Below the pieces are notes generated by a model that searched no databases, was not told the origin of the DNA, and worked only from the letters and a program-made list of their open reading frames with translations. The position numbers and the translations under genes were made by a program. Shown here piece after piece: positions 26,265-34,752 of a stretch of DNA of 36,337 nucleotides. Each line of letters starts with the position of its first letter. Position 1 is the stretch's first letter. Source of the stretch: Pseudomonadales bacterium (GTDB taxonomy: Bacteria; Pseudomonadota; Gammaproteobacteria; Pseudomonadales; Azotimanducaceae); contig JAHRWB010000110.1 of assembly GCA_019090385.1 (NCBI GenBank), positions 1-36,337 on the forward strand. Reading direction: 5' to 3'.

Positions 26265-27476
26265 ATGGACTTTAATGACACTCCACAAGAAGCCGCTTTT
26301 CGAGCCCAGGCCCGCGCTTTTCTTGACGCAAATGCCTCACTAAAAACCGAAACTATGGCTGTGCAGGAAACCGAGGCTGAGCTGCTGGTCCGGGCAAAAG
26401 CCTGGCAAAAACTCAAAGCTGAAAATAACTGGGCCTGCCTGAACTGGCCGAAAGAATATGGTGGCCGTGCCTCAACCCCCATGGAACGAATTATTTGGGA
26501 TCAGGAAGAAGGTTTGTTCGACGTGCCCACTGGCCCTTTTGCCATCGGCCTGGGTATGTGTGGACCCACCATGATTGCTTATGCCAGCGAAGAACAAAAA
26601 CGTGAGCACTTACCCCTAATGGCTTCAGGCGAGCATATCTGGTGCCAGTTATTCAGCGAACCGTCAGCAGGTTCAGACCTGGCTAACCTTAGAACACGGG
26701 CAGAGCCGGACGGCGATGAATGGATCATCAATGGCCAGAAAATCTGGACATCCGGCGGACACTACGCCGACTGGGGTATTCTGGTTACCCGCAGTGATCC
26801 GGATGTACCAAAACACAAAGGCCTGACTTTTTTCTTCGTCAATATGCATACACCTGGGATCGAGATCAAGCCGATAAAACAGATCAATGGTGCGGCCAAT
26901 TTTAACGAAATCTACTTTACCGATGCCCGCATTCCGGATAGCCAGCGGCTGGGCGAGGTGGGCGAAGGCTGGGCAGTATCAATTACCACACTAATGAACG
27001 AGAGGCTGGCGGTAGGCAACATCATGCGCGGCCCTGATATTCCCGAGCTCATAAAACTTGCAGAAAACACTGAAATCGATGGTAAACCAGCTATCGCGAA
27101 CGCGGCTGTGCGTGAAAAAATTGCCGACTGGTATTGTCAGAGCAGCGGCCTGAACTTCACCAACTACCGCACCCTGAGTGCCTTGTCCCGTGGTGGCGTA
27201 CCGGGACCAGAAAACTCAATTACCAAAGTCGTACGCGCTTCGAAACAGCAAGACCTCGCATCTTTTGGTCTGGATCTTATGGATATGGGCGGCATCCTCA
27301 ATGAAAATATGGATGACGAATTTCTGCACACTTATTTAAGCTCTCCTGGCTCAAGAATTGCCGGTGGTACGGACGAGATACTTCGCAATATCATTGCTGA
27401 ACGCGTACTTGGGCTTCCACAGGATATTCGAATCGATAAAACAGTAGCCTTCAATGAAGTGCCAAATAGCTCCTAA
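26265..27476 (+). CDS. Acyl-CoA dehydrogenase (403 aa)
   Basis: The 403-residue FAD enzyme has an intact FAD/substrate motif QLFSEPSAGSDLANLRTRAE, a GQKIWTSGGHYADWGILV segment, and the C-terminal GGTDEILRNIIAERVLGLP in which Asp replaces the more usual Ser or Asn before Glu. The subfamily is the longer partner of tandem FadE pairs. The start follows the preceding dehydrogenase by 12 nt. Together they probably act on an unusual acyl-CoA (branched, cyclic or side-chain), with electrons going to electron-transfer flavoprotein. I could not assign the catalytic base by eye. Confidence 0.93.
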   Translation: MDFNDTPQEAAFRAQARAFLDANASLKTETMAVQETEAELLVRAKAWQKLKAENNWACLNWPKEYGGRASTPMERIIWDQEEGLFDVPTGPFAIGLGMCGPTMIAYASEEQKREHLPLMASGEHIWCQLFSEPSAGSDLANLRTRAEPDGDEWIINGQKIWTSGGHYADWGILVTRSDPDVPKHKGLTFFFVNMHTPGIEIKPIKQINGAANFNEIYFTDARIPDSQRLGEVGEGWAVSITTLMNERLAVGNIMRGPDIPELIKLAENTEIDGKPAIANAAVREKIADWYCQSSGLNFTNYRTLSALSRGGVPGPENSITKVVRASKQQDLASFGLDLMDMGGILNENMDDEFLHTYLSSPGSRIAGGTDEILRNIIAERVLGLPQDIRIDKTVAFNEVPNSS

Positions 27477-27657
27477 GCCAGCAACTTCCTATTTATCAGG
27501 GCAGCCTTTTTATACGTAATTTTAATAGGCTACAGTTTAATGCAACCGGGTTAGCTATTGGCTTTACTAAATAGACACTACACTACTCATACACTGGGCA
27601 AAATGAGAACGGTTATACCGCATCTTTTGCCAGCCTACTCAATAATGGAATGTTGTA

Positions 27658-28158
27658 ATGACCGACCAGGAAAAACTGTACGAAGCGCTGATTGGTTATA
27701 AAAATACAAACTTCTATATGGCCTATTTTATCCGCGCAGACGAACGAGGTTACGCGCCTATTTCCTGGAATTGGCCGGGGTTATTTCTCGGAATGATCTG
27801 GCTACTGTACCGGCGAAACTATCGCTGGGGCCTCATATACTTCGCCATTATTCCTGTAATCAGTATTATAGTTGATCTAGTGCTGCCACTCGGTAAAGAA
27901 GCTACAAGCCTTTTTCAACTCTTCTGTCTTATCCTGTTTCAAGCAGTTTACTTTCCACTGCATGCGAATGGCATCTACTACAAATGGGCTCAACAGGAGC
28001 TTAAAAAAGCCAGGCAACTCTATCCCGCACAATTGGAGAAACAAATTGAATACCTGGGTGTCAATGGCGGTACAAACTCACAAAATATTTTCCTCATCGT
28101 CAGCATTTTGCTGATGCTTTTGAGCTTTATAAGCAATGTGCCCACCCCCCAAGTCTAA
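27658..28158 (+). CDS. DUF2628 family membrane protein
   Basis: The 166-residue protein has the DUF2628 hallmark SWNWPGLFLGMIWLLYRRNY at about residues 38-57, then hydrophobic segments at about 57-77, 85-102 and 143-160. The N-terminal soluble stretch is short. Function is unknown for the family. It precedes aceK by 22 nt on the same strand. The preceding 181 bp intergenic region holds an AATAGACAC at 27570 resembling the repeat unit before the PCuAC gene, which may be chance. Confidence 0.82.
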   Translation: MTDQEKLYEALIGYKNTNFYMAYFIRADERGYAPISWNWPGLFLGMIWLLYRRNYRWGLIYFAIIPVISIIVDLVLPLGKEATSLFQLFCLILFQAVYFPLHANGIYYKWAQQELKKARQLYPAQLEKQIEYLGVNGGTNSQNIFLIVSILLMLLSFISNVPTPQV

Positions 28159-28180
28159 AATATTGGAAAAGGAAGTTTCT

Positions 28181-29962
28181 GTGCCTGAATCTGGCTTCAC
28201 CCATCGTACTAACTCCGAAATAGCATCCCTGATTTACAATGGTTTCAAAATTTATCATACGCGTTTTCAGGAAGTCACGGTGGGAGCAAAAAAACGCTTT
28301 GAGCGAAGCGCCTGGCTTGATGAACGAGAAGCAGGACAATATCGTCTGCTGCTTTACAAAGAGCATCTGAATTCTGTGGTGTTACATATCACGCATCCCG
28401 ACAGTCACATAGATGGTGAACCTGACACTATAGCAAGTTCTGAGCAATCTTATGATTGGCCACATATTAAAGCCAGTTATGTAAAGTTGATCTGTTCGGA
28501 TACCGAGCGGGAACTATACGAAACTTTTTTTAATTCCGTACATCGGAAGATAGCCCAGGATACCTATGTAAATAATGCGCACATGTTTGTGCAAAGCACC
28601 TTTGGTGAGACACCCTTCAAGGCCACGCACAATATCTATAATACCTACCACTCCACGGGTGACGTGGTTGAAATGATTGAAAGGCTATTAAATTCCTATA
28701 ATTTCTTCCTTGATTGGCAGGACATGTTTCGCGATGCAGGAAATATATTGCGCTCATTGGCCGAAGAGCGACCAGAAATTGAGATGTCAGATGACCTTGA
28801 AGTTCAAATGCTCAAAGCTGTTTTTTATAGAAACAAAGCCGCTTATCTGATCGGAAGAATAATCACACCCAAAGGTGTATGGCCGGTAGCTTTACCCATT
28901 CTGATAAATAAAAACGGAAAACTGTTTGTCGACACCATCATCTGCGATGCAGATGAACTATCAGTGGTGTTCAGCTTTTCCAGATCCTACTTTATGGTGA
29001 ATACTCACTCACCCCGCCTGCTGGTAACCTATCTGGAAAGCTTGCTGCCTAATAAAATGCGATCAGAATTATACTCTGCACTGGGCTTGCAAAAACACGG
29101 AAAAACCGAATTTTATAGAGGCTTCCTTGAGCACCTGGATATTTCAGATGACAAATTTATTATCGCACCCGGCATAAAAGGCATGGTAATGAGTGTTTTC
29201 ATACTGCCTTCCTATGAAACCGTGTTCAAAGTGATCAAGGACAAATTTACCCCGCCAAAAAAGTCCACTACCGAGCAAGTTAAAGAAAGTTACACCCTGG
29301 TAAAGCGGCATGACAGAGTAGGCCGCATGGCTGATACTCAGGAATTCACCAACTTGATTTTGCCTCGGGCAAGATTTTCTGCAGAACTCCTGGAGGAACT
29401 ACACAATGTTGCTGAATCCTCCATTACCGTGATGGAGGATCACGTCATCATTAAACATGTTTACACCGAGCGTTTAATGACGCCTCTGAATATCTACATA
29501 GAAAGGGAAATAGACAATCCTGATGGGCTCAAAAATGCCCTGGACGAGTATGGCAATGCCATTAAAGAATTGGCAGCTGCCAATATTTTTCCTGGAGATC
29601 TGCTGTTAAAAAATTTCGGCATCACTCGACATGGCCGCGTTGTTTTCTATGACTATGATGAAATTTGCTACTTAACCGAAGTTAACTTTAGAGATATTCC
29701 CGAGCCACAAACCCCCGAACAGGAAATGTCAGCTGAACCCTGGTACACGGTCAACCCGCGTGATGTTTTCCCTGAGGAATTCGCCACTTTTTTGTTTGCA
29801 CGCCCCAAAATAAAACAACTATTCACAAAAATGCACGGCGATTTATTCGAAGCCTCCTACTGGAGACATTTGCAGAAACAAGTTCAGGATGGTGTCGTCA
29901 GCGATATTTTTCCCTATCGCCGGAAAAAGAGGTTTACTCGACAACTACTACAATCGAACTAG
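28181..29962 (+). CDS. aceK: Isocitrate dehydrogenase kinase/phosphatase AceK
   Basis: The protein of about 593 residues phosphorylates and dephosphorylates isocitrate dehydrogenase, switching carbon between the TCA cycle and the glyoxylate bypass. The ATP-binding region has APGIKGMVMSVFILPSYETV, and the kinase core has PGDLLLKNFGITRHGRVVFYDYDE, as in AceK. I chose the GTG at 28181, with AAGGA at 28169-28173; the frame extends to a GTG at 28136 that overlaps the DUF2628 gene. No aceA or aceB is beside it, unlike in enterobacteria. The nearby acyl-CoA dehydrogenases fit growth on fatty acids, when the glyoxylate bypass is used. Its stop overlaps the convergent CBS gene by 4 nt. Confidence 0.96.
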   Translation: MPESGFTHRTNSEIASLIYNGFKIYHTRFQEVTVGAKKRFERSAWLDEREAGQYRLLLYKEHLNSVVLHITHPDSHIDGEPDTIASSEQSYDWPHIKASYVKLICSDTERELYETFFNSVHRKIAQDTYVNNAHMFVQSTFGETPFKATHNIYNTYHSTGDVVEMIERLLNSYNFFLDWQDMFRDAGNILRSLAEERPEIEMSDDLEVQMLKAVFYRNKAAYLIGRIITPKGVWPVALPILINKNGKLFVDTIICDADELSVVFSFSRSYFMVNTHSPRLLVTYLESLLPNKMRSELYSALGLQKHGKTEFYRGFLEHLDISDDKFIIAPGIKGMVMSVFILPSYETVFKVIKDKFTPPKKSTTEQVKESYTLVKRHDRVGRMADTQEFTNLILPRARFSAELLEELHNVAESSITVMEDHVIIKHVYTERLMTPLNIYIEREIDNPDGLKNALDEYGNAIKELAAANIFPGDLLLKNFGITRHGRVVFYDYDEICYLTEVNFRDIPEPQTPEQEMSAEPWYTVNPRDVFPEEFATFLFARPKIKQLFTKMHGDLFEASYWRHLQKQVQDGVVSDIFPYRRKKRFTRQLLQSN

Positions 29963-30357
29963 GCATTTTGTGTTAAGGCCTTCAAAATATCTCTACGGCT
30001 GATTAATCCAACCAGGCGATCATGTTCAACCACAGGACATCGTCGCAACCTGGAATTGGCAAACAATTCGCCCACGTATATCAGGCTGTCCTCAGGGTTC
30101 ACCGTGTGCAAATCAGTACTCATATAATTTCGTACCGGCCCGCCCACTTCATCAAAATACCCCACCTGTAAAGCAACCTGAATACAATCGCGTTCTGTAA
30201 CAAACCCCAGAACTCTATCATCTCCATCTACCACTGGCACACCCGTCACATTGTTATCTACCAGTATGCTAATCACATGCATCACTTCCATATCCGGGGC
30301 TACAGTTAGCGGCGCTTGCTGCATATAGTCTCTCACACGCTGGGGCTCAACGGTCAT
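29959..30357 (-). CDS. CBS-domain protein coupled to the nqr-like operon
   Basis: The 132-residue protein consists of two CBS domains (about 8-62 and 73-130), marked by MQQAPLTVAPDMEV, GVPVVDGDDRVLGFVTERD and RRCPVVEHDRLVGLISRRDI. CBS pairs bind adenine nucleotides or NAD(H) and act as energy sensors. The ATG overlaps the nqrF stop by 4 nt (ATGA), so it is translationally coupled as the last gene of the operon. Standard nqr operons carry apbE and/or nqrM at this end; neither is visible here. A regulatory role on the Nqr-like complex is inferred from position only. Confidence 0.92.
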   Translation of the reverse strand: MTVEPQRVRDYMQQAPLTVAPDMEVMHVISILVDNNVTGVPVVDGDDRVLGFVTERDCIQVALQVGYFDEVGGPVRNYMSTDLHTVNPEDSLIYVGELFANSRLRRCPVVEHDRLVGLISRRDILKALTQNA

Positions 30358-31589
30358 AATGGCTTGCCACTCCCAAAATCATCCAGAAAGATATTGCGAC
30401 GCTCTACACCAAGGTCCTCCAGCATAGTCAAAACAGCTCCACTCATGAGCGGAGGGCCACATAAATAGTAATCTGCATTTTCCGGACCGGCATGACGCTT
30501 TAGATACTGCTCAAATACCACATTGTGAATGAGTCCAACGTAACCATCCCAGTTGTCACTCTGATTCGGCTCCGACAAAGCCGCATGATAGGAAAAATTC
30601 TCATATTCTTGAGCCAAAATGTTAAAGTCGTCGAAATATACCAATTCCTGCAAGTTTCGACATCCATACCAAAAACTGATTTTGCACTGGCTGCCCTGGT
30701 TGCGTAACTGGTCTACTATGATTGAATGCAGGGGTGCGATACCCGCCCCACCTCCAATTAAAATCTTTTCCCGAGCGTTATCCTGAGCATGGAAATTACC
30801 AAATGGACCCGACACTCTAACACTATCACCCGGCACCAAATTAAATATATAAGAGGAAACCATGCCTGGCGGCGTATCTGAAGAAACGTTTGGCGGCGGC
30901 AAGGCTATACGAACAACTAATACCAAAGTATGGCCTGTATCCGGCGCATTGGTAATCGAATAGGCTCGAGTTGTAGGTGCAGCAATCTTAACCGAATGAT
31001 GTAACAGATTCAGATCCTCCCACTGCTCGCTCGTCGCACGATCCAAGCCCAGGCTAGCAAAATTTATCGTACCTGCCGGTGCTTCAACAAGCACGTAATC
31101 ACCCGCTCTAAATACCATCTGTGATGACGGGGGAATAGATAGGGTCAACTCCGTCAAATAGGTGGATAATCTGCAATTGCTAACTACCTGACATTTTAAC
31201 TGTGTAGCCTTGAGTAGCTCGGGTGGCAGAGTCAAATTCAGATCACTCCTCACTTTCAGCATACAGGCCAATCGATAGCCTGCATGCGCTTCTTCCTGGC
31301 TTATTAAAGGCATTTCAGTAGCCAACATGGCACCACCTCCATGATTCACAACAACTTTACATTGGCCACAACCAGCACGACCGCCACAGGCAGCTGGCAA
31401 ATAAATATCCGCACTCGCCAGTGTCACCAGTAGAGAATCACCGGAAAGCGCAGTAAAGGGACTTTGGCTGTTGACAGTAATCATAATGCTGCGTTGCCCA
31501 ATAATATAACCGCGGACCAGCAAAATAAAAGAAGACAAGATCAGCACGATCAGGGTAAACAGAATAACTGGAACGAAAAATTCGTACAC
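30354..31589 (-). CDS. nqrF: NqrF-like NADH dehydrogenase subunit
   Basis: The 411-residue protein is the electron entry subunit of Na+-translocating NADH:quinone reductase. It has an N-terminal membrane helix (about 5-27), a 2Fe-2S domain with C68, C74, C77 and C109 (CGGRAGCGQC and LACM), an FAD-binding motif TRAYSITNAP, and the NAD-binding segment GGGAGIAPLHS. All cofactor motifs are intact. The start is a GTG at 31589, 2 nt after the nqrE stop. Length is close to that of V. cholerae NqrF. It is the last nqr subunit, followed by the overlapping CBS gene. Confidence 0.95.
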   Translation of the reverse strand: MYEFFVPVILFTLIVLILSSFILLVRGYIIGQRSIMITVNSQSPFTALSGDSLLVTLASADIYLPAACGGRAGCGQCKVVVNHGGGAMLATEMPLISQEEAHAGYRLACMLKVRSDLNLTLPPELLKATQLKCQVVSNCRLSTYLTELTLSIPPSSQMVFRAGDYVLVEAPAGTINFASLGLDRATSEQWEDLNLLHHSVKIAAPTTRAYSITNAPDTGHTLVLVVRIALPPPNVSSDTPPGMVSSYIFNLVPGDSVRVSGPFGNFHAQDNAREKILIGGGAGIAPLHSIIVDQLRNQGSQCKISFWYGCRNLQELVYFDDFNILAQEYENFSYHAALSEPNQSDNWDGYVGLIHNVVFEQYLKRHAGPENADYYLCGPPLMSGAVLTMLEDLGVERRNIFLDDFGSGKPL

Positions 31590-31591
31590 GT

Positions 31592-32200
31592 TCAGGAAAC
31601 CAAACCACTAAGCCCCATAAAACCGAGGGCCAGAAATCCAGTAACAACAAATGCCAAACCTAGCCCGTCCATTCCTCCCGGGGCATCACACAACCTCAAA
31701 CGTTCTCGAAGAGCGGCAAAAATAATAATAGCCAATGCCCACCCCGCACCTGAGCCCAGCCCAAAAGCCAGGCTTTCAACAAAGCTGTAATGGCGTTGCA
31801 CCATCAGCAAAGAGCCACCAAGAATGGCGCAGTTAACTGTCAACAAAGGCAAATAGATTCCCAGTGCCCGATGCAGAACAGGGGCATACCGCTCAAGAAG
31901 CAAATCAAGTATCTGAACCGATGCAGCAATTACACAAATGAAGGTAACAAATTTCATAAATGACAAATCAATTTCCCCCAATCCGGCCCATGCCATAGCA
32001 CCTGGGGCAAGCAACATCTGATAAACCAGATTATTAATAGGCACTGTAATCGTCTGAACTGCGATTACCGCCAGGCCCAAACCCAATGCTGTCTCCACCT
32101 TCCGGGATACAGCTAAGTAGGTACACATGCCCAATAAAAAAACCAGCGCCAGGTTTTCAACAAACATGGCTCGCAATACAATATCGAGAAAAGAACTCAC
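31592..32200 (-). CDS. nqrE: NqrE-like membrane subunit
   Basis: The 202-residue protein has about six membrane helices and belongs to the NqrDE/RnfAE family. Inverted-topology cysteines that hold the membrane iron centre are kept at C26 (FLLGMCTYLAVS) and C124 (LLTVNCAILGG). I chose the GTG at 32200 because the N-terminal SSFLDIVLRAMFVENLAL matches the full family start; an ATG at 32167 would remove it. A 97-nt gap separates it from nqrD, larger than the other gaps in the operon. Confidence 0.95.
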   Translation of the reverse strand: MSSFLDIVLRAMFVENLALVFLLGMCTYLAVSRKVETALGLGLAVIAVQTITVPINNLVYQMLLAPGAMAWAGLGEIDLSFMKFVTFICVIAASVQILDLLLERYAPVLHRALGIYLPLLTVNCAILGGSLLMVQRHYSFVESLAFGLGSGAGWALAIIIFAALRERLRLCDAPGGMDGLGLAFVVTGFLALGFMGLSGLVS

Positions 32201-32297
32201 CCAATAACCACGGTATTGTTACTGTACTTTTTCTGTATTTTTTCGTTACTTTTCAAAGCTTCATGTTTTCGCCCATCAATAGGACGCTCCCTGGAGT

Positions 32298-32939
32298 TTA
32301 TAAATGACGGGGTAAGCGATGCGTAGATTTATTGACCTGGAATATATGCATACTGCGTACACCCCAGATTAAAAAACCAATCAAAAAAAATGCACTGGGT
32401 GCATACAACATCAATTGATTGGGCCGGTACCAACCTCCGTCTTCAAGTAGAGGAAGCAAATTCACATTAAATAGTGAACCCGCGCCCAACAACTCTCTGG
32501 CAGCTGAAACGATCAGTATTACAAATGCATAGCCAAGCCCATTGCCTAATGCATCCGCAAAACTATCTAGTGGACCGTGCCCCAATGCAAAGGCCTCTGC
32601 TCGACCCAAAATAATACAGTTGGTAATAATCAACCCAACAAAAACTGACAAATACTCAGAAACTTCAACTGCAAAAGTTTTTATCAATTCGTCTACAACA
32701 ATGACAGCTGAAGCGATAATAATAACTTCCAGTATTAAGCGAATACTGCGTGGTATAACGCTGCGCAATAAACTGATCACCACATTGGAAAAAACCAGTA
32801 CCGCGATCACACTCATTGCCATAATCAAGGCGGGTTCCATCGAGCGAGAAACGGCCAAAGCAGAGCACAAACCCAGTATTTGTACCATAACGGGATTTTC
32901 GTTGATCAAAGGGTCACTTAGATATTTAAAAAAATTCAC
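32298..32939 (-). CDS. nqrD: NqrD-like membrane subunit
   Basis: The 213-residue membrane protein is of the NqrDE/RnfAE family and pairs with NqrE to hold the intramembrane iron centre. C25 (QILGLCSALAVS) and C108 (IITNCIILGRAEAF) are kept. About six hydrophobic helices are visible and the length matches the family. It starts 3 nt after the nqrC stop. The C-terminal tail (NKSTHRLPRHL) is basic. Confidence 0.95.
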   Translation of the reverse strand: MNFFKYLSDPLINENPVMVQILGLCSALAVSRSMEPALIMAMSVIAVLVFSNVVISLLRSVIPRSIRLILEVIIIASAVIVVDELIKTFAVEVSEYLSVFVGLIITNCIILGRAEAFALGHGPLDSFADALGNGLGYAFVILIVSAARELLGAGSLFNVNLLPLLEDGGWYRPNQLMLYAPSAFFLIGFLIWGVRSMHIFQVNKSTHRLPRHL

Positions 32940-32942
32940 GTT

Positions 32943-33704
32943 CTACCCTGTTTTTATATCTATTTCGAAATACCGACTCCAATCCTTGTGCAAGGCCCCA
33001 ATTATTTCTGTATACGCACCTGGCCCAAGCATACGCCGCACAATTCGCCCTATGGCCTCACTCGTAACCGTAGCACCCGTAATAGTATCTATTTGATATT
33101 GTTCAAGCATGGGAGTGCTGTCTTTGCTCACAGTGATACGAATAACCCCATCTTCGTCTGCAACCTGCCTGCCTTCCCAACTCGACAACCACTCCGGGTT
33201 TAAAATTTTATCCCCTATCCCCGGCGTTTCACCATGCTTAAAGATGACCAAACTGGCGATGGTATTAAGGTCACTCTGCAAAGCCAGAAATCCATAGATC
33301 GTAGACCACATCCCTTTTCCGTGAATAGGCAAAATAACTCGACTGAGTTTCCCTTTATCAATTTTGAGGAACACAGATAAGTAAGCCGGCTCGGTATCAG
33401 GAAGTCCCTGCCAGTAATTATATGTGTGAGCATTAGTTGATACCAATGCTACGCCCGTAGCCAAATCAAAAACGCTGGCTTCAAGTTGAAAAAATGCCTC
33501 AACTACCTCGCTATCAGATGCTAAAATACTTGTCCCGCCTGCAGCCATAATTACTGCCCGGTTTCTTTCTACATTGGCATAAACCGCTTGTATAGGCCGC
33601 AGATAAAATACAGCAGCCGTTACCATGACAGAACAAACCAAAGCAACAGCGGCTGCTACGAACAATGTTCTGGCTACAGATTCTCGCTCAGTACTTAATG
33701 CCAT
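32943..33704 (-). CDS. nqrC: NqrC-like FMN-binding subunit
   Basis: The 253-residue protein has one N-terminal membrane helix (about 12-35) and a periplasmic flavin domain. GKGMWSTIYGFLAL and KHGETPGIG are typical of NqrC. The ApbE-modifiable motif is kept as DTITGATVTS, so T212 should carry covalent FMN through a phosphoester bond. Its start overlaps nqrB by 10 nt. The flavin transferase ApbE needed for attachment is not encoded in the window. Confidence 0.95.
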   Translation of the reverse strand: MALSTERESVARTLFVAAAVALVCSVMVTAAVFYLRPIQAVYANVERNRAVIMAAGGTSILASDSEVVEAFFQLEASVFDLATGVALVSTNAHTYNYWQGLPDTEPAYLSVFLKIDKGKLSRVILPIHGKGMWSTIYGFLALQSDLNTIASLVIFKHGETPGIGDKILNPEWLSSWEGRQVADEDGVIRITVSKDSTPMLEQYQIDTITGATVTSEAIGRIVRRMLGPGAYTEIIGALHKDWSRYFEIDIKTG

Positions 33705-34750
33705 ACACTTCGTCTTCGATAATATTCAATCACTAGATAATCAATAAGTGGAATAAGCAGCGTTGCCAACAGTAATGCGGAGAACGTCGCTTCCGGATGT
33801 TGGGGATCCAGGGTACGAAACAAAACCGCTATTAGCCCGAATAGAAACCCGAATGCCCAACGTGAAGGCCTTGTTAAAGGAGCTGTACTGGAATCGGTTG
33901 CTAGAAAAACCAATGCAAATGCCAGGTTACCCAAAGCCAAATGCCAAACCGCCGATAAGTGAGCAACAATACCTTCAGCCATCACATGCATGAGCGAAGC
34001 GCTGAACACAACACCCACAACACCACCCAAAATGATACGCCAGGAAAGCGCTCCGGTTTTTGTTAGTAATACCGCAGCGAGAATAATAGCTAATTGAGAA
34101 GCGGTACCCATAGCCCCCACCTCCCTACCCAACAGAAAAGGTAAGATCGACCATTCACCAACACCATTATGGGCAAAATAATTCCAGCTGGTAAGCACCT
34201 CCGAACCCGGCCCGAGAATACTCTCTTGCATAATCTCGGGATAACTAAAAGAGAGAAACAGCGCACCCAACAAAGCAGGGTTTACGATATACCTCCCGGT
34301 ACCTCCAAAAATATGGCAGCCAAGGACTACGCCAAAGCTCATTGCAATTACCACATAAGCCAGAGGCAGTGCTGGTGGCAGCAGTAACACAAATATCCAG
34401 CTGCAGACAAACCAACCCGGATCAATGCTACGATGCCTAAACCGGGAAAATAGACTTGCCCAAAAAAATGAAACACCACCAGCGACCAATAACAATGGAA
34501 AATATTGAACAAACCCTACCATCAAACAGGCAATAGGAGATGCTGGATTGCCCTGAAAACCCAGAAAGCTGAGCAAGCCCCATTGGTCAAGCCATTGTTC
34601 GGAAAGCATACTAGCTGGTTCATGCAGATTGCTTTGCAGTATTTGTTGCCCGACATTCCATAGCCCCAACAATAATACTGGGGTTGTCGCGATGATCAGC
34701 AGCGTCGATAACCGGCTAACACTCTGCGAGGAATGAATATGCACAGCCAT
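33695..34750 (-). CDS. nqrB: Divergent NqrB-like subunit lacking the covalent FMN motif
   Basis: The 351-residue membrane protein aligns by eye with NqrB through IFGGTGRYIVNPALLG (147-162), GREVGAMGTASQLA (208-221), SWRIILGGVVG (236-246) and FLATDSSTAPLT (282-293). It is about 60 residues shorter than V. cholerae NqrB (about 412-415). The first 45-50 residues of that protein have no counterpart, and the segment between FSYP (168-171) and the GREVG motif is shortened. That segment in true NqrB carries the GFSGAT motif whose Thr binds FMN; here it reads ILGPGSEVLTSWNYFAHNG, with no (S/T)GAT anywhere. RnfD is also related, but its own SGAT is missing as well. Downstream nqrC overlaps by 10 nt; nqrA lies 2 nt upstream. 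Confidence 0.9.
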   Translation of the reverse strand: MAVHIHSSQSVSRLSTLLIIATTPVLLLGLWNVGQQILQSNLHEPASMLSEQWLDQWGLLSFLGFQGNPASPIACLMVGFVQYFPLLLVAGGVSFFWASLFSRFRHRSIDPGWFVCSWIFVLLLPPALPLAYVVIAMSFGVVLGCHIFGGTGRYIVNPALLGALFLSFSYPEIMQESILGPGSEVLTSWNYFAHNGVGEWSILPFLLGREVGAMGTASQLAIILAAVLLTKTGALSWRIILGGVVGVVFSASLMHVMAEGIVAHLSAVWHLALGNLAFALVFLATDSSTAPLTRPSRWAFGFLFGLIAVLFRTLDPQHPEATFSALLLATLLIPLIDYLVIEYYRRRSVWH

Positions 34751-34752
34751 AC

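Noticed and set aside
32542-33096. 184-codon antisense open frame across nqrC and nqrD
   Set aside because: It lies opposite two well-supported nqr genes, and its Thr/Ile-rich composition is what the complement of membrane helices gives.
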